Shown here piece after piece: positions 44,634 through 58,248 of a stretch of 64,000 nt of DNA (position 1 is its first letter; each line of letters opens with the position of its first letter). The position numbers were made by a program, and so were the translations under genes. The stretch is from Streptomyces hiroshimensis (GTDB taxonomy: Bacteria > Actinomycetota > Actinomycetes > Streptomycetales > Streptomycetaceae), in contig NZ_BMUT01000005.1 of assembly GCF_014650335.1 (NCBI RefSeq), forward strand, positions 205,636 to 269,635, written 5' to 3'. Under the pieces are notes generated by a model. That model did no database searches. It was not told the DNA's origin and saw nothing but the letters and a program-made list of their open reading frames with translations.

Positions 44634-44857
44634 ATCCGCGCGGGAGAGTCCCAGGCTGCACGCTACGGCGTGTGCGCTGGGCGCCGAAGGAGCAAGTTCC
44701 TCCCTTGAATCTCTCAGGCCCCGTACCGCGCGGACGAGGCAGATCTGAAAAGCGGGCCGCACCGTGCGCGGCTCCACCCAAGGTGCAAGCCGGACCCCCG
44801 CGTGTCGCGGCGGCTTCCGGTGAACCTCTCAGGTTCCGATGACAGATGGGGAGGACG
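44634..44857 (+). ncRNA. Tandem glycine riboswitch
   Basis: Two glycine aptamers in series upstream of gcvT. The first has gggagag, the core gcgccgaaggagcaag and ctctcaggc; the second has ccacccaaggtgcaag, aacctctcagg and gacagatggggagg. Glycine binding normally turns expression on. Such riboswitches activate the glycine cleavage genes in Streptomyces griseus. The window between it and gcvT holds no terminator; a gaggacgtcctc palindrome at 44851-44862 might be part of the expression platform. Confidence 0.9.
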
Positions 44858-44887
44858 TCCTCACTGCCATGTCCGGGAGCCCACACC

Positions 44888-46003
44888 ATGACCGACACCC
44901 CTCGCCGCACCGCCCTTGACGCCCTGCACCGCGAGCTCGGCGCGACCATGACCGACTTCGCGGGCTGGGACATGCCGCTGCGCTACGGCAGCGAGCGCGA
45001 CGAGCACGTCGCGGTCCGCACCCGCGCCGGTCTGTTCGACCTCTCGCACATGGGTGAGATCACCGTGACCGGCCCGCAGGCCGCCGCCCTGCTGGACTAC
45101 GCCCTCGTGGGCAACATAGGGAGCGTCGCCGTAGGCCGCGCCCGCTACACGATGATCTGCCGCGAGGACGGCGGCATCCTCGACGACCTGATCGTCTACC
45201 GCCTCGCCGACGCGGAGTACATGGTCGTCGCCAACGCCTCCAACGCGCAGACCGTGCTGGACGCCCTGACCGAGCGCGCCGCCGGCTTCGACGCGGCCGT
45301 CCGCGACGACCGCGACGCCTACGCCCTCCTCGCCGTCCAGGGCCCGGCCTCGCCCGGCATCCTGAAGTCCCTGACGGACGCCGACCTGGACGGCCTGAAG
45401 TACTACGCGGGCCTGCCGGGCACCGTCGCGGGCGTCCCCGCCCTGATCGCCCGCACCGGCTACACCGGCGAGGACGGCTTCGAGCTGTTCGTCGCCCCGG
45501 GCGACGCCGTGAAGCTGTGGCAGGCCCTCACGGAGGCGGGCGCGGACGCCGGCCTCGTGCCGTGCGGCCTCTCCTGCCGCGACACGCTGCGCCTGGAGGC
45601 GGGCATGCCGCTGTACGGGCACGAGCTGACGACCGCGACCACCCCGTTCGACGCGGGCCTGGGCCGGGTCGTGAAGTTCGAGAAGGAGGGCGACTTCGTC
45701 GGCCGCGCCGCGCTGCAGGCGGCCGCCGAGCGCGCCGAGGCGCAGCCGCCGCGCAAGCTCGTCGGCCTGATCGCCGAGGGCCGCCGCGTGCCGCGCGCCG
45801 GCTTCACGGTGACGGCCGGCGGCGAGGCCGTCGGCGAGGTCACCTCCGGCGCCCCCTCCCCCACGCTCGGCAGGCCGATCGCCATCGCCTACGTCGACGC
45901 GGCGCACGCCGCGCCCGGCACGCAGGGCGTGGCCGTGGACATCCGCGGCAGCCACGAGCCGTACGAGGTCGTGGCCCTGCCCTTCTACAAGCGGCAGCGT
46001 TGA
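44888..46003 (+). CDS. gcvT: Aminomethyltransferase, glycine cleavage T-protein
   Basis: GcvT moves the methylene group of glycine from the lipoyl arm to tetrahydrofolate, releasing ammonia. The 371-aa protein has the folate-binding domain ([28 protein letters not shown]), [10 protein letters not shown] and the C-terminal barrel ([20 protein letters not shown]). It begins MTDTPRR at 44888 with GGGAG upstream. It is the first gene under the glycine riboswitch. gcvP is not in this window, as in other Streptomyces. Confidence 0.96.
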   Translation: MTDTPRRTALDALHRELGATMTDFAGWDMPLRYGSERDEHVAVRTRAGLFDLSHMGEITVTGPQAAALLDYALVGNIGSVAVGRARYTMICREDGGILDDLIVYRLADAEYMVVANASNAQTVLDALTERAAGFDAAVRDDRDAYALLAVQGPASPGILKSLTDADLDGLKYYAGLPGTVAGVPALIARTGYTGEDGFELFVAPGDAVKLWQALTEAGADAGLVPCGLSCRDTLRLEAGMPLYGHELTTATTPFDAGLGRVVKFEKEGDFVGRAALQAAAERAEAQPPRKLVGLIAEGRRVPRAGFTVTAGGEAVGEVTSGAPSPTLGRPIAIAYVDAAHAAPGTQGVAVDIRGSHEPYEVVALPFYKRQR

Positions 46004-46103
46004 TCTTCCCCGAGGCTCGCCCGGGGGCTTCCCTGCCCTCTCTCATCTCCCTCTGTCAAGACCCGTTGCACAAGCACTCACGCGCATCCAGGAGAATCTA
46101 GCC

Positions 46104-46484
46104 ATGAGCAACCCCCAGCAGCTGCGCTACAGCAAGGAGCACGAGTGGCTGTCGGCCGTCGACGCGGACGGCGTGGCCACGGTCGGCATCACCGAGTTCG
46201 CCGCGAACGCGCTCGGTGACGTCGTCTACGCCCAGCTCCCCGCCGTCGGTGACACCGTCACCGCGGGCGAGACCTGCGGCGAGCTGGAGTCCACCAAGTC
46301 GGTCAGCGACCTGTACTCCCCGGTGACCGGCGAGGTCACCGAGGCCAACCAGGCCGTCGTGGACGACCCCGCGCTGGTGAACTCCGCCCCCTTCGAGGGC
46401 GGCTGGCTGTTCAAGGTGAAGATCACGGACGAGCCGGCGGACCTCCTCTCCGCCGACGAGTACGTCACCCTCACCGCAGGCTGA
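46104..46484 (+). CDS. gcvH: Glycine cleavage system H-protein
   Basis: A 126-aa lipoyl carrier that shuttles the aminomethyl group between GcvP, GcvT and the dehydrogenase. The lipoylation site is Lys65 in [13 protein letters not shown]. The ATG follows AGGAGA 9 bases upstream; the gap to gcvT is 100 bp. Confidence 0.97.
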   Translation: MSNPQQLRYSKEHEWLSAVDADGVATVGITEFAANALGDVVYAQLPAVGDTVTAGETCGELESTKSVSDLYSPVTGEVTEANQAVVDDPALVNSAPFEGGWLFKVKITDEPADLLSADEYVTLTAG

Positions 46485-46529
46485 CCCCACCCCTCGCCCT
46501 CCCTCGCCCAGGAAGTCCAGGAAGAACTC

Positions 46530-47792
46530 ATGTCTCTGCTGAACAGCTCCCTCCATGAGCTCGACCCCGACGTCGCCGCCGCTGTCGACGCCGAACTCCA
46601 CCGCCAGCAGTCCACCCTCGAGATGATCGCCTCGGAGAACTTCGCTCCGGTCGCGGTCATGGAGGCCCAGGGCTCGGTCCTCACCAACAAGTACGCCGAG
46701 GGCTACCCCGGCCGCCGCTACTACGGTGGCTGCGAGCACGTCGATGTCGTCGAGCAGATCGCCATCGACCGGATCAAGGCGCTCTTCGGTGCCGAGCACG
46801 CGAACGTCCAGCCGCACTCCGGTGCGCAGGCCAACGCCGCCGCGATGTTCGCGCTGATCAAGCCGGGCGACACCATCCTGGGTCTGAACCTCGCCCACGG
46901 CGGGCACCTGACCCACGGCATGAAGATCAACTTCTCCGGCAAGCTCTACAACGTGGTCGCCTACCACGTCGACGAGCAGACCAACCTGGTCGACATGGAG
47001 GAGGTCGAGCGCCTCGCCAAGGAGCACCGCCCGAAGCTGATCGTCGCCGGCTGGTCCGCGTACCCGCGCCAGCTGGACTTCGCGGCCTTCCGCCGGATCG
47101 CCGACGAGGTCGGCGCGTACCTGATGGTCGACATGGCCCACTTCGCGGGCCTCGTCGCCGCCGGGCTGCACCCCTCCCCGGTGCCGCACGCGCACGTCGT
47201 GACCACCACCACGCACAAGACCCTGGGCGGTCCCCGCGGTGGTGTGATTCTCTCCACTGCCGAGCTGGCCAAGAAGATCAACTCCGCTGTCTTCCCCGGT
47301 CAGCAGGGTGGCCCGCTGGAGCACGTGATCGCTGCGAAGGCCGTCTCCTTCAAGGTCGCGGCCAGCGAGGAGTTCAAGGAGCGCCAGCAGCGTACGCTGG
47401 AGGGCGCGAAGATCCTGGCCGAGCGTCTGATGCAGCCGGACGTCACCGAGGCGGGCGTCTCCGTCCTCTCCGGCGGTACGGACGTGCACCTGGTGCTGGT
47501 GGACCTGCGCAACTCCGAGCTGGACGGCCAGCAGGCCGAGGACCGCCTCCACGAGGTCGGGATCACGGTCAACCGGAACGCCATCCCGAACGACCCGCGG
47601 CCGCCGATGGTCACCTCGGGTCTGCGGATCGGCACCCCGGCGCTGGCCACCCGCGGCTTCCAGGCGGAGGACTTCCGTGAGGTCGCCGACATCATCGCCG
47701 AGGCGCTGAAGCCGGTCTACGACGCGGAGGCCCTGCGCGGCCGCGTCACGGCCCTGGCGGACAAGCACCCGCTGTACCCCGGCCTGAAGTAA
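46530..47792 (+). CDS. glyA: Serine hydroxymethyltransferase
   Basis: GlyA interconverts glycine plus methylenetetrahydrofolate with serine, a PLP enzyme of one-carbon metabolism. The 420-aa protein has [10 protein letters not shown], the glycine-rich [13 protein letters not shown] and PLP Lys230 in [16 protein letters not shown]. It lies 45 bp after gcvH, so the operon can turn excess glycine into serine. Confidence 0.97.
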   Translation: MSLLNSSLHELDPDVAAAVDAELHRQQSTLEMIASENFAPVAVMEAQGSVLTNKYAEGYPGRRYYGGCEHVDVVEQIAIDRIKALFGAEHANVQPHSGAQANAAAMFALIKPGDTILGLNLAHGGHLTHGMKINFSGKLYNVVAYHVDEQTNLVDMEEVERLAKEHRPKLIVAGWSAYPRQLDFAAFRRIADEVGAYLMVDMAHFAGLVAAGLHPSPVPHAHVVTTTTHKTLGGPRGGVILSTAELAKKINSAVFPGQQGGPLEHVIAAKAVSFKVAASEEFKERQQRTLEGAKILAERLMQPDVTEAGVSVLSGGTDVHLVLVDLRNSELDGQQAEDRLHEVGITVNRNAIPNDPRPPMVTSGLRIGTPALATRGFQAEDFREVADIIAEALKPVYDAEALRGRVTALADKHPLYPGLK

Positions 47793-47821
47793 CACATCAG
47801 CATCCGATTCACCCGCGGGTA

Positions 47822-47862
47822 CGGGGCACCGGGCACACTGAACAGTGGCGCCCGGTGCCCCG
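47822..47862. terminator. Long inverted repeat between glyA and sdaA
   Basis: A 13-bp perfect stem (cggggcaccgggc / gcccggtgccccg) with a 15-base loop that itself contains cactg/cagtg. It has no T-run. It may end part of the transcripts or attenuate sdaA. Confidence 0.6.
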
Positions 47863-47920
47863 CACCACGCGCCCCCGTACCACCCCAGTACCACCTCCAA
47901 GCAGACAGGGAGCAGCCACC

Positions 47921-49303
<1,383 letters not shown>

Positions 49304-49326
49304 CGCACCGCTGAGCCGCACCACTG

Positions 49327-49378
49327 CGCGAGAGGCGCCCCCTGCCCGGCCGATGCCGGGCGGGGGGCGCCTCTCGCG
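49327..49378. terminator. Strong terminator after sdaA
   Basis: A 24-bp near-perfect stem (one G-U type pair) with loop cgat lies between the stops of sdaA and the convergent lipoprotein gene. It likely terminates both. Confidence 0.85.
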
Positions 49379-49396
49379 TGCGGGAAGCTGCTTCTG

Positions 49397-50263
49397 CTAC
49401 TTCTGCAGCTTCTTCATCTCGGCCTCCAGGACCTCCTTCTCGGTCGCCGTCTCGGCGGCCGGCGGAGGCTTGATGCCCAGGTCCGCGCCCCAGTCGAAGT
49501 ACTCGTCGGTCCGGCGGAAGTCTCCCTCGAACTCTCCCTTGGAGCCCTTGCCCGACTCCTCGGTCTTCGCGACCACGCCGTCCTTGTCCACCCAGACGAC
49601 GAGGTCGACCTTCTCCACGCCGTCGTCCTTGTAGCCCTTGACGACGAAGTCGCGGTCCTTGTCCTGGATCGCGTCGCCCTTGTACGCGGCGAGCTCCGAC
49701 ACGACGACCGTGCCCTGGAAGCGGGCCGCGCGGCGGCCGCCGACCGTCTCCACGCCCGTGTTCTTCACGTCCTTGGACGTGGCGAGGGCCGACGTCAGCC
49801 GGACGAAGAGCTCCGACGACGGGTCCTTGCTCTTGTCGGCGCCCTCGACGCTGAACGTCCACCACTTCTTGCCGGGGACCTTCTCCCCGTTGAAGTACAT
49901 CTTGTCGTTCACGGTGATCATGTGGCTGACGCCGTCGGGGGACTCGGCCGTCTTCGGGCCCACGTCCTTCATCTCGGAGGCGTCGGGCTTCACCTGGAAG
50001 GCGCCCTCCGTGACGTACTCCCCGTCCTTGTCCTTGCGCGTCCCCTTGGTGCGGAAGGTGTTCTGCCGCGCCCCCTTGGCCGCGGCCGCCTTGAGGGTGC
50101 CGGCCGGCTCCGCCGCCTTGAGCGCCTTGTCGGCGCCGCTGTCGCTCTTCCCGCCGGAGCCCGCGGGCTCGTCCTTGCCGCCGCCGGTGCCACCGCACGC
50201 CGCCAGGCTCAGAGCGAGAGCGATCCCGGTGGCCGCCACGACGCTCTTACGTATCGCCTTCAA
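49397..50263 (-). CDS. Lipoprotein (LppX/LolA-like fold suspected)
   Basis: A 288-aa lipoprotein: signal MKAIRKSVVAATGIALALSL, lipobox LAAC, then Gly/Ser/Lys-rich linker and a beta-rich domain (FRTKGTRKDKDGEYVTEGAF, MYFNGEKVPGKKWWTFSVEG). The pattern resembles DUF1396/LppX-like lipoproteins that carry lipids, but that is an inference. It starts at a TTG at 50263 (AAGGA upstream), no ATG or GTG being available. Confidence 0.75.
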   Translation of the reverse strand: MKAIRKSVVAATGIALALSLAACGGTGGGKDEPAGSGGKSDSGADKALKAAEPAGTLKAAAAKGARQNTFRTKGTRKDKDGEYVTEGAFQVKPDASEMKDVGPKTAESPDGVSHMITVNDKMYFNGEKVPGKKWWTFSVEGADKSKDPSSELFVRLTSALATSKDVKNTGVETVGGRRAARFQGTVVVSELAAYKGDAIQDKDRDFVVKGYKDDGVEKVDLVVWVDKDGVVAKTEESGKGSKGEFEGDFRRTDEYFDWGADLGIKPPPAAETATEKEVLEAEMKKLQK

Positions 50264-50435
50264 GTGCCTTACTGTCCTTTATCCGTACTTCGTAAAGTTT
50301 CGGTGAGGATATCCCGGCTGATCACGGACTGCGAATGGAAATGACCATGACCGGAAACAGCGTGTCAGCGGACCGGTGCCGTCAGTAATGTCAACGCCCT
50401 CGTTCCGTTACCCCCTTGATCGAGGAGCTCTCGCC

Positions 50436-50993
50436 ATGCGCCATTCCCTCCGCGCCACCGCAGCGATCCTCGGCGCCGTCGCCGCCCTCGGCGCGACGGC
50501 CCCCCTGGCCGGCGCCGACACCGGGACCACGCCTGCGGCGCCGGCCGGCGCCGTGCGCATCCACAACGGCGCGCACGGCGGCTGCCTGACCGTCGAAGGA
50601 TCGGGCTACCGCGACCCGCGCGGCACCCTGCGGCCCTGGCTGGTGGCGCTGCAGCCGTGCCAGGATTCCGAGCGGACCGCCCAGACCTGGGTCTACAGCT
50701 CCGCCACGCACCAGTTCTCGTCGCAGGCGCAGCCGTATCGCTGCATCGGCAGACAGGGCGCGCTGCTCGTCACCGTGCCGTGCGACGCGGACGCGGCGGA
50801 GCAGCGCTTCCACACCGAGCGGACCGGCTCGGGCGGGCGGGTCAAGGTCGTCGCGGAGGCCGACGGCCGGATCTGGGAGCAGGCCACGCACCGCACCGGC
50901 ACGTCGCGCGACGCGACCGGCGAGGGGGTGCGGACGGTCCGCGATGGAGCCTCGGCGGGAGCGGAGCGGAGCTGGTTCCTCAGCCGCGGCTGA
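50436..50993 (+). CDS. Secreted ricin-B-like (beta-trefoil) protein
   Basis: A 185-aa secreted protein. After the signal peptide (MRHSLRATAAILGAVAALGA) the mature protein begins near ADTGTTPAAP and contains HGGCLTVEGSG, QTWVYSSATHQF and YRCIGRQGA, patterns of the RICIN carbohydrate-binding fold, with two or three Cys pairs. A role in binding sugars is suggested only. The start has GAGGAG 9 bases upstream. The 3' end overlaps cutA by 14 bp. Confidence 0.7.
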   Translation: MRHSLRATAAILGAVAALGATAPLAGADTGTTPAAPAGAVRIHNGAHGGCLTVEGSGYRDPRGTLRPWLVALQPCQDSERTAQTWVYSSATHQFSSQAQPYRCIGRQGALLVTVPCDADAAEQRFHTERTGSGGRVKVVAEADGRIWEQATHRTGTSRDATGEGVRTVRDGASAGAERSWFLSRG

Positions 50994-51315
50994 CGCGCGT
51001 CTGCGTCCGGAGCCAGGCGAGGTAGGCGTCGCTGCCCGCCGTGACGGGGGTGGCGATGATCTCCGGGGTCTCGTAGGTGTGCTCGCCCTTGATGTGGGCC
51101 TCCAGCTCGCCGTAGCGGTCCGCCGCGGTCTTGTAGAGGACGCGCCACTCGGTGTCGCTGTGCACCTCGCCCTGCCACCGGTAGACGCTGGTGACGGGGC
51201 CGTCGATCTGGGCGCAGGCGGCGAGCCGCGCCTCGACCGCGGTGGTGGCGAGGTGCCTGGCGCGCTCCTCGCTGTCGGTCGCCGTCATCACGGCGATGTA
51301 CTGGGCCTGCGGCAT
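50980..51315 (-). CDS. cutA: Divalent cation tolerance protein CutA
   Basis: A small trimeric protein (111 aa) of the CutA1 family, linked to tolerance to divalent metal ions. Diagnostic parts are VVMTATDSEERARHLA-like MTATDSEERARHLATTAVE, LAACAQIDGPVTSVYRWQG and TYETPEIIATPV. It converges on and overlaps the ricin-B-like gene. Confidence 0.93.
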   Translation of the reverse strand: MPQAQYIAVMTATDSEERARHLATTAVEARLAACAQIDGPVTSVYRWQGEVHSDTEWRVLYKTAADRYGELEAHIKGEHTYETPEIIATPVTAGSDAYLAWLRTQTRVSRG

Positions 51316-51437
51316 GGCGCGACCGTACCGCAGGGGGCCGCGCCCGTACTGCAGGAGCCCTGCGCGACGGACCGCAGGAGCCTTGCGCGACGGGCGGCGG
51401 GACGGCGTTGTCAGTGGCGGCCGTTACGCTCGCAGAC

Positions 51438-51749
51438 ATGAGTTACGCAGACCTGCGCGAACTCCAGAGCGCGCTCACCACCGCCTCGGACATCGCCTTC
51501 TCCCTCGACGCCGCCGCACCCGCACCCCATGAGGCCGAGCAGCTGGTGGACGCCCTGCGCAGGGCGCTGACCGCGGCGAGTGCCCTGGGCGGCGGCCTGG
51601 GGGCGACGGGCTGCTCGGAGCACCCGAAGGGCCCCGTGGATCCGCTGTACGGGGACAAGACCGATCCCCTGCCGCCGGGCTGGGGCCGCTGCCTGCTGTG
51701 CAACGACCGGCGGCGGCGGGCCGGGGCGCAGCGGCGCGGCTGGCGCTGA
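51438..51749 (+). CDS. Small Cys-containing protein of unknown function
   Basis: A 103-aa protein: helical start MSYADLRELQSALTTASDIA, Gly-rich middle, and a C-terminal GWGRCLLCNDRRRR with a CxxC pair that may bind zinc together with the Cys in GCSEHP. The Arg-rich tail could contact nucleic acid. The family is unknown. No strong ribosome-binding site. Confidence 0.6.
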   Translation: MSYADLRELQSALTTASDIAFSLDAAAPAPHEAEQLVDALRRALTAASALGGGLGATGCSEHPKGPVDPLYGDKTDPLPPGWGRCLLCNDRRRRAGAQRRGWR

Positions 51750-51809
51750 CCCGGGCCGCGGGTCGCGGCCCGGGCCGGCCTTCCGCAAGGGTCGGCCGTT
51801 CCGTGCGGG

Positions 51810-52025
51810 TCAGCCCTTGTCGAGAGAGTTCCAGAACTCCTCGAAGGACAGCAGGCGGTCGCCGTTGGTGTCCTTGGAGTCGATGATGGACTGCGCGACG
51901 GTCTCGGTGACGAAGTGGTCGCCGAGCTGCGCCATGGCCTTCTTGTACTCGGCAGCCGTGATGAAACCGTCCCCGTCTATGTCGAACTTGGCGAACGTCT
52001 CGCGTGCGCTCTCGATGTCAGCCAT
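51810..52025 (-). CDS. EF-hand calcium-binding protein (CabD-like)
   Basis: A 71-aa calmodulin-like protein with two EF-hands: DIDGDGFITAAE (canonical) and DTNGDRLLSFEE (position 6 Arg instead of Gly). It resembles CabD of S. coelicolor. It probably senses calcium in development-related signalling, but the partner is unknown. The ATG at 52025 has GGGGAGG 5-6 bases upstream; 27 more codons upstream are an open frame only. Confidence 0.9.
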   Translation of the reverse strand: MADIESARETFAKFDIDGDGFITAAEYKKAMAQLGDHFVTETVAQSIIDSKDTNGDRLLSFEEFWNSLDKG

Positions 52026-52340
52026 GTGAGCCTCCCCTTGGTGTGCTGGTATGACCGGCACAGAGTAGCGGCCCTTTCGGTCAGATCGATCACGGCCAGA
52101 GCTCACTCTGTGTAATTTCGCATAAAAATAAGCGGCACCGCTGATCCATTCGATGAATTCAAGGCACGGTGGCCCACCTCACCTTTGATTGCGGAGAGAA
52201 ATAGCCAGCATTGCCCGAATTGAACAAATAGCCGCTTTGGCTGGAACGCACCCCGTCTGCCATAGTCGGAAGCCACGACCCTCATTGACCCGAGCCAGGT
52301 CGTCATCCGCCGCGGAACACACCCCATTCTCCGCGGCGCA

Positions 52341-52388
52341 CGAAGAGGCCCCCGGCCCGTCGCACGCCGACGGATGGGGGCCTCTTCG
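52341..52388 (-). terminator. Terminator after the ATPase gene
   Basis: A 13-bp perfect stem (cgaagaggccccc / gggggcctcttcg) with an inner ccgtcg/cgacgg stem in the loop, 30 bp past the stop of the ATP-binding protein gene. The rest of 52026-52418 is non-coding and locally AT-rich. Confidence 0.75.
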
Positions 52389-52418
52389 TTGTACGGCCTC
52401 TTCTTTGCGTGGCAGGCC

Positions 52419-52922
52419 TCAGCGGTCGGCGACCCGCATCTCGAACCAGGTGGTCTTGCCGCGCGCCAGCAGATCCACCCCCCAGCGGTCCGAGAGCTTG
52501 TCGACGAGGAAGAGGCCGCGGCCCGTGACGTCGAGCTCGTGCACGGGCATCAGGCACGGCAGCCCGCGGGAGGGGTCGCGGACCTCTATGCGGAGCCAGC
52601 CCCGCCGGCGCAGCATCCGCAGGCCGAAGTAGCGCGCGCCGGTGTGGCGGACGGCGTTGCCGACGAGCTCGGAGACCAGCAGGACGGCGTGCTCGGTGAG
52701 TTGACCCGAGAGGCCCCACTGGCGCAGGACCACGGACTGCGTCAGCCGGCGGGCCGCGACCGCGGACTCGGGGCGGGAGGGCAGGCGCACCTCGCCCTGC
52801 GTGGGGTTGCCGAACAGATCGAGCGCCTTGAGCGCCAGCTCATCCTCCACGGTCGGCGACCAGCGCACAGCGGCCGTGCCGGCCCGCTGCCGTGGCTGCT
52901 CCGTTCCCTCCAGGCCCGCCAT
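52419..52922 (-). CDS. ATP-binding protein (anti-sigma-factor-like, HATPase_c)
   Basis: A 167-aa single-domain GHKL ATPase of the RsbW/SpoIIAB-like group common in streptomycetes. The N box is ELVGNAVRHTGA, the G1 box is weakly seen in EVRDPSRGLP, and G2 is TGRGLFLVDKLSDRWG. No sigma factor or antagonist gene adjoins it, so the partner is unknown. The ATG at 52922 has GGGGG upstream. The 313 bp to the next gene hold a cggaac/gttccg inverted repeat at 53096-53111 and nothing else I can see. Confidence 0.85.
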   Translation of the reverse strand: MAGLEGTEQPRQRAGTAAVRWSPTVEDELALKALDLFGNPTQGEVRLPSRPESAVAARRLTQSVVLRQWGLSGQLTEHAVLLVSELVGNAVRHTGARYFGLRMLRRRGWLRIEVRDPSRGLPCLMPVHELDVTGRGLFLVDKLSDRWGVDLLARGKTTWFEMRVADR

Positions 52923-53235
52923 GCCCCCATCATGGCCGCCGCGGGCACGCCCGGGGCTGGAACCGGGGGATTCACCTGACCGGAACGACACCCTCCGAGC
53001 CCGTGCGACGACATATGCCAAGGGCAGGAAATCAGCCGGGAAACCCTGACTGACCTGCGGCGACCACGGGGCCCGGAAAGATCGCCCGGAACGGCCGGAA
53101 CGACGGTTCCGCGGGGTCGCGCACTGCGCGTAATTCCCCCACAAGAGGCACCCCGGGGTGGACACCGGCACGACCGTGCGTCAACGCCGTGGGCAGCGGC
53201 GGCCCTGTCCGGAACCGCCGCCAACCGGCCGGTTG

Positions 53236-54003
53236 TCAGACGAACTTGGCCTTACCCGGCCCGTCCTCGACAAAGCTGCGCATACCGATCTCCCGGTCCT
53301 CGGTCGCGAACAGGCCCGCAAACCAGTTCCGTTCGATGGCGAGACCCGTGTCGATGTCCGTCTCCAGGCCGGAGTCCACGGACTCCTTCGCCGCGCGCAG
53401 CGCCAGCGCGGGGCCGGCGGCGAGCCGCGCCGCCCACGCGTGCGCCTGCTCGTACACCTCGGCGGCGGGCACGACGCGGTCGACCAGGCCGAGCGCGAGC
53501 GCCTCGTCCGCCTTGACCATACGGCCGGTGAAGATGAGGTCCTTGGCCTTGGACGGGCCGATCAGCCGGGACAGGCGCTGGGTGCCGCCCGCGCCGGGGA
53601 TCAGGCCGAGCAGGATCTCGGGCTGGCCGAGCTTGGCGTTGTCGGCGGCGATCCGGAAGTCGGCGCAGAGCGCGAGCTCGCAGCCGCCGCCGAGGGCGTA
53701 GCCGGTGACGGCGGCGACGACGGGCTTGGGGATCCGGGCCACGGCGGTGAAGGAGTCCTGGAGGCCGCGGGACCGCGCCACCATCGCGGCGTGGTCCATC
53801 TTCTGCATCTCCTTGATGTCCGCCCCGGCCGCGAACACCTTCTCCCCGCCCCACAGCACGACGGCCCGCACGTCCTCGCGGCGGGTCGCCTCCTCGGCGA
53901 GCTCGCGGATCCGGTCCTGGGTGGCGATGTCGAGCGCGTTCATCGGCGGGCGGTCCAGACGGATGGTTCCGACGCCCTCGGCAACCTCAAGATGCACAGT
54001 CAT
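53236..54003 (-). CDS. Enoyl-CoA hydratase/isomerase family protein
   Basis: A crotonase-fold protein (255 aa) that probably hydrates a trans-2-enoyl-CoA. The oxyanion-hole segments KVFAAGADIKEM and GYALGGGCELALCADF and the catalytic Glu in GQPEILLGLIPGAGGTQRL are intact. The substrate chain length is unknown. The ATG is at 54003; no strong ribosome-binding site is seen. Confidence 0.92.
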   Translation of the reverse strand: MTVHLEVAEGVGTIRLDRPPMNALDIATQDRIRELAEEATRREDVRAVVLWGGEKVFAAGADIKEMQKMDHAAMVARSRGLQDSFTAVARIPKPVVAAVTGYALGGGCELALCADFRIAADNAKLGQPEILLGLIPGAGGTQRLSRLIGPSKAKDLIFTGRMVKADEALALGLVDRVVPAAEVYEQAHAWAARLAAGPALALRAAKESVDSGLETDIDTGLAIERNWFAGLFATEDREIGMRSFVEDGPGKAKFV

Positions 54004-54097
54004 GACACCAGGTTAGTGACACGGGGGTTCGGGGGCTCCCCCCGATCGGGCGCGGAGCGGGCGCGGACCGGGCTCGGACCGGGCCCGTTACGCCGAG

Positions 54098-54132
54098 CGG
54101 CCCGGGGCACTCGTGACGAGTGCTCCGGGCCG
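54098..54132 (-). terminator. Terminator after the L,D-transpeptidase gene
   Basis: A 17-bp stem with one mismatch (cggcccgg g gcactcgt against acgagtgc t ccgggccg) lies 22 bp past the stop. Confidence 0.75.
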
Positions 54133-54153
54133 CGGGGTGTGTACGAGGGGCCG

Positions 54154-55401
54154 TCAGCCGGCCTGGGGGGTGCTCTTGCCCCACTCGGACCACGGCAGGT
54201 TCCAGCCGTTGAGCCCGTTGTCCGGCTTGATCGTCTTGTCGTCGGAGTTCTTGACGATCACGACGTCACCGATGAGCGAGTTGTTGAAGAACCAGGCCGC
54301 CGGCGAGTTCGGGTCGCCGCCGCCGCGCTCGTCCTCCAGGCCCACGCAGCCGTGGCTGGCGTTCGCCGAGCCGAAGGTGGACGACCCGGACCAGTAGTTG
54401 CCGTGCAGGAAGGTGCCGGAGGTGGACAGGCGCATCGCGTGCGGCACGTCGGGGATGTCGTACTCGCCCTTGCCGTCACTTCCCGTGAAGCCGACGGTGG
54501 CGCCGTTCATGCGCGTCACCTCGTGCTTCTCGCTGATGACCATCTGGCCGTTGTACGTCGGGTTGGCGGGGGCGCCGGCGGAGATCGGGATGGTCTTGAA
54601 GACCTTGCCGTCGCGCTCGACCACCATCTGGTGGGACTTGGCGTCGACCGTGCTGACCTGGCTGCGGCCGACGGTGAACTTCAGGGTCTTGCGCTGCGAG
54701 CCGTACACGCCCGGACGGCCCTGGACGCCGTCGAGGTTCAGGTCGACCGTCACCTTCGTGCCGGCCGCCCAGTACTTCTCGGGGCGGAAGTCGAGGCGGT
54801 CGTTGCCGAACCAGTGGCCCTTGACCTCGACGGCCGGCTCGGTGGTCACCTTGACGGCCCGCTCGACGGCCTTGGGGTCTTCGATGCCCCGGCTGAAATT
54901 GATCGATACGGGCATGCCCACGCCGACCGTGCTGCCGTCCTCGGGCGTGAAGTAGCCGACGAAGGTGTTCTGCGGCGTGAGGGTCGTGAACGACGCGTGC
55001 TTGGCCGACGGCCGGCCGGCCTCGTCCTTGGCCAGGGCGTCGACCGTGTACTGGGTGGACGCGCCCAGGTGTGCCGTGGGCTCCCAGGCGGCGCCGTCGC
55101 CGGTGATCCTGCCCTCGACCGTACGGCCCTTGGCGTCGGCGACCTTGACGGAGGCCAGCTTGCCCTTCTGGGCGGTGACCTTGAGCGCGCCGGACGTCTT
55201 GACGTCCTTCGTGCCGTCGTCGGGCGTGATGGACACGACGGCTTCCGACGGTCCGTCCGGGACCTTCTTGGCCCCGTTCTTCTTCCCGTCGTCGTCACCG
55301 CCGCCGCAGGCGGTGACCAGCAGCATCAGCGCGCCGAGAAGCAGAGCGAGCAGCCCCTTGCTCCGGGCTGCCCGCCCTCTCGGTATCAGATGCACGTTCA
55401 A
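54154..55401 (-). CDS. L,D-transpeptidase lipoprotein (Ig-like + YkuD)
   Basis: A 415-aa lipoprotein that makes 3-3 cross-links in peptidoglycan or attaches proteins to it. Signal and lipobox LLVTAC are followed by two Ig-like domains and the YkuD catalytic domain, with HGNYW and the active-site SHGC in NASHGCVGLED. The start is probably the TTG at 55401 (GGGAGA 9 bases upstream), or the GTG at 55395. The gene is divergent from glgX with a 421-bp gap. Confidence 0.9.
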   Translation of the reverse strand: MNVHLIPRGRAARSKGLLALLLGALMLLVTACGGGDDDGKKNGAKKVPDGPSEAVVSITPDDGTKDVKTSGALKVTAQKGKLASVKVADAKGRTVEGRITGDGAAWEPTAHLGASTQYTVDALAKDEAGRPSAKHASFTTLTPQNTFVGYFTPEDGSTVGVGMPVSINFSRGIEDPKAVERAVKVTTEPAVEVKGHWFGNDRLDFRPEKYWAAGTKVTVDLNLDGVQGRPGVYGSQRKTLKFTVGRSQVSTVDAKSHQMVVERDGKVFKTIPISAGAPANPTYNGQMVISEKHEVTRMNGATVGFTGSDGKGEYDIPDVPHAMRLSTSGTFLHGNYWSGSSTFGSANASHGCVGLEDERGGGDPNSPAAWFFNNSLIGDVVIVKNSDDKTIKPDNGLNGWNLPWSEWGKSTPQAG

Positions 55402-55701
55402 ATCCGTTGTCTCCCCTCGCACGGCCCGCGGCCACGCGGCGCCCCCGAAGCGCGGCTCACGCGCTGGCGATAGATAACCACAGGGCTCCGGCGCCGCCGT
55501 CCCGTGGAATGTCACCGTTGGGTCCCAAATGGGAACGGTGGTACGAGACATGCGGCGGGGGTGAACCCTGTGGCTGAAGGTGAGCATCATAATCCGGCCA
55601 CCTGAGTGCTCCGGCCCAGGGTCGGCGCGCTGCCCGCAGGCGGGCAGAGCCCCGCCCGCGACGCCGCCCCGTCCGCCCGGACGCCCCGGCCTGCCGTCCG
55701 A

Positions 55702-55713
55702 TCACACGTGTGA
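55702..55713. promoter_or_regulatory. Perfect 12-bp palindrome upstream of glgX
   Basis: tcacacgtgtga is a perfect palindrome in the 421-bp gap between the L,D-transpeptidase and glgX, 110 bp before the glgX start. It is a candidate operator for an unknown regulator. The gap also has an inverted repeat near 55515-55540. Confidence 0.35.
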
Positions 55714-55822
55714 GCGCACGCGTGGTTCTGGGCAGAACTGGGGGCAAGGACGGAACCGCCGCCGCCCGGCACGGGACGCCGGGCGCCCGGCGCGCTGCCC
55801 GCGAGCCGCCGGAGGCGAAGAC

Positions 55823-58228
<2,406 letters not shown>

Positions 58229-58248
58229 GCGGTGTCAGTGGTGAACCG

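Noticed and set aside
52103..52327. 74-codon open frame in the AT-rich gap
   Set aside because: No ribosome-binding site, no recognisable family and no conserved pattern; the region is more likely regulatory.
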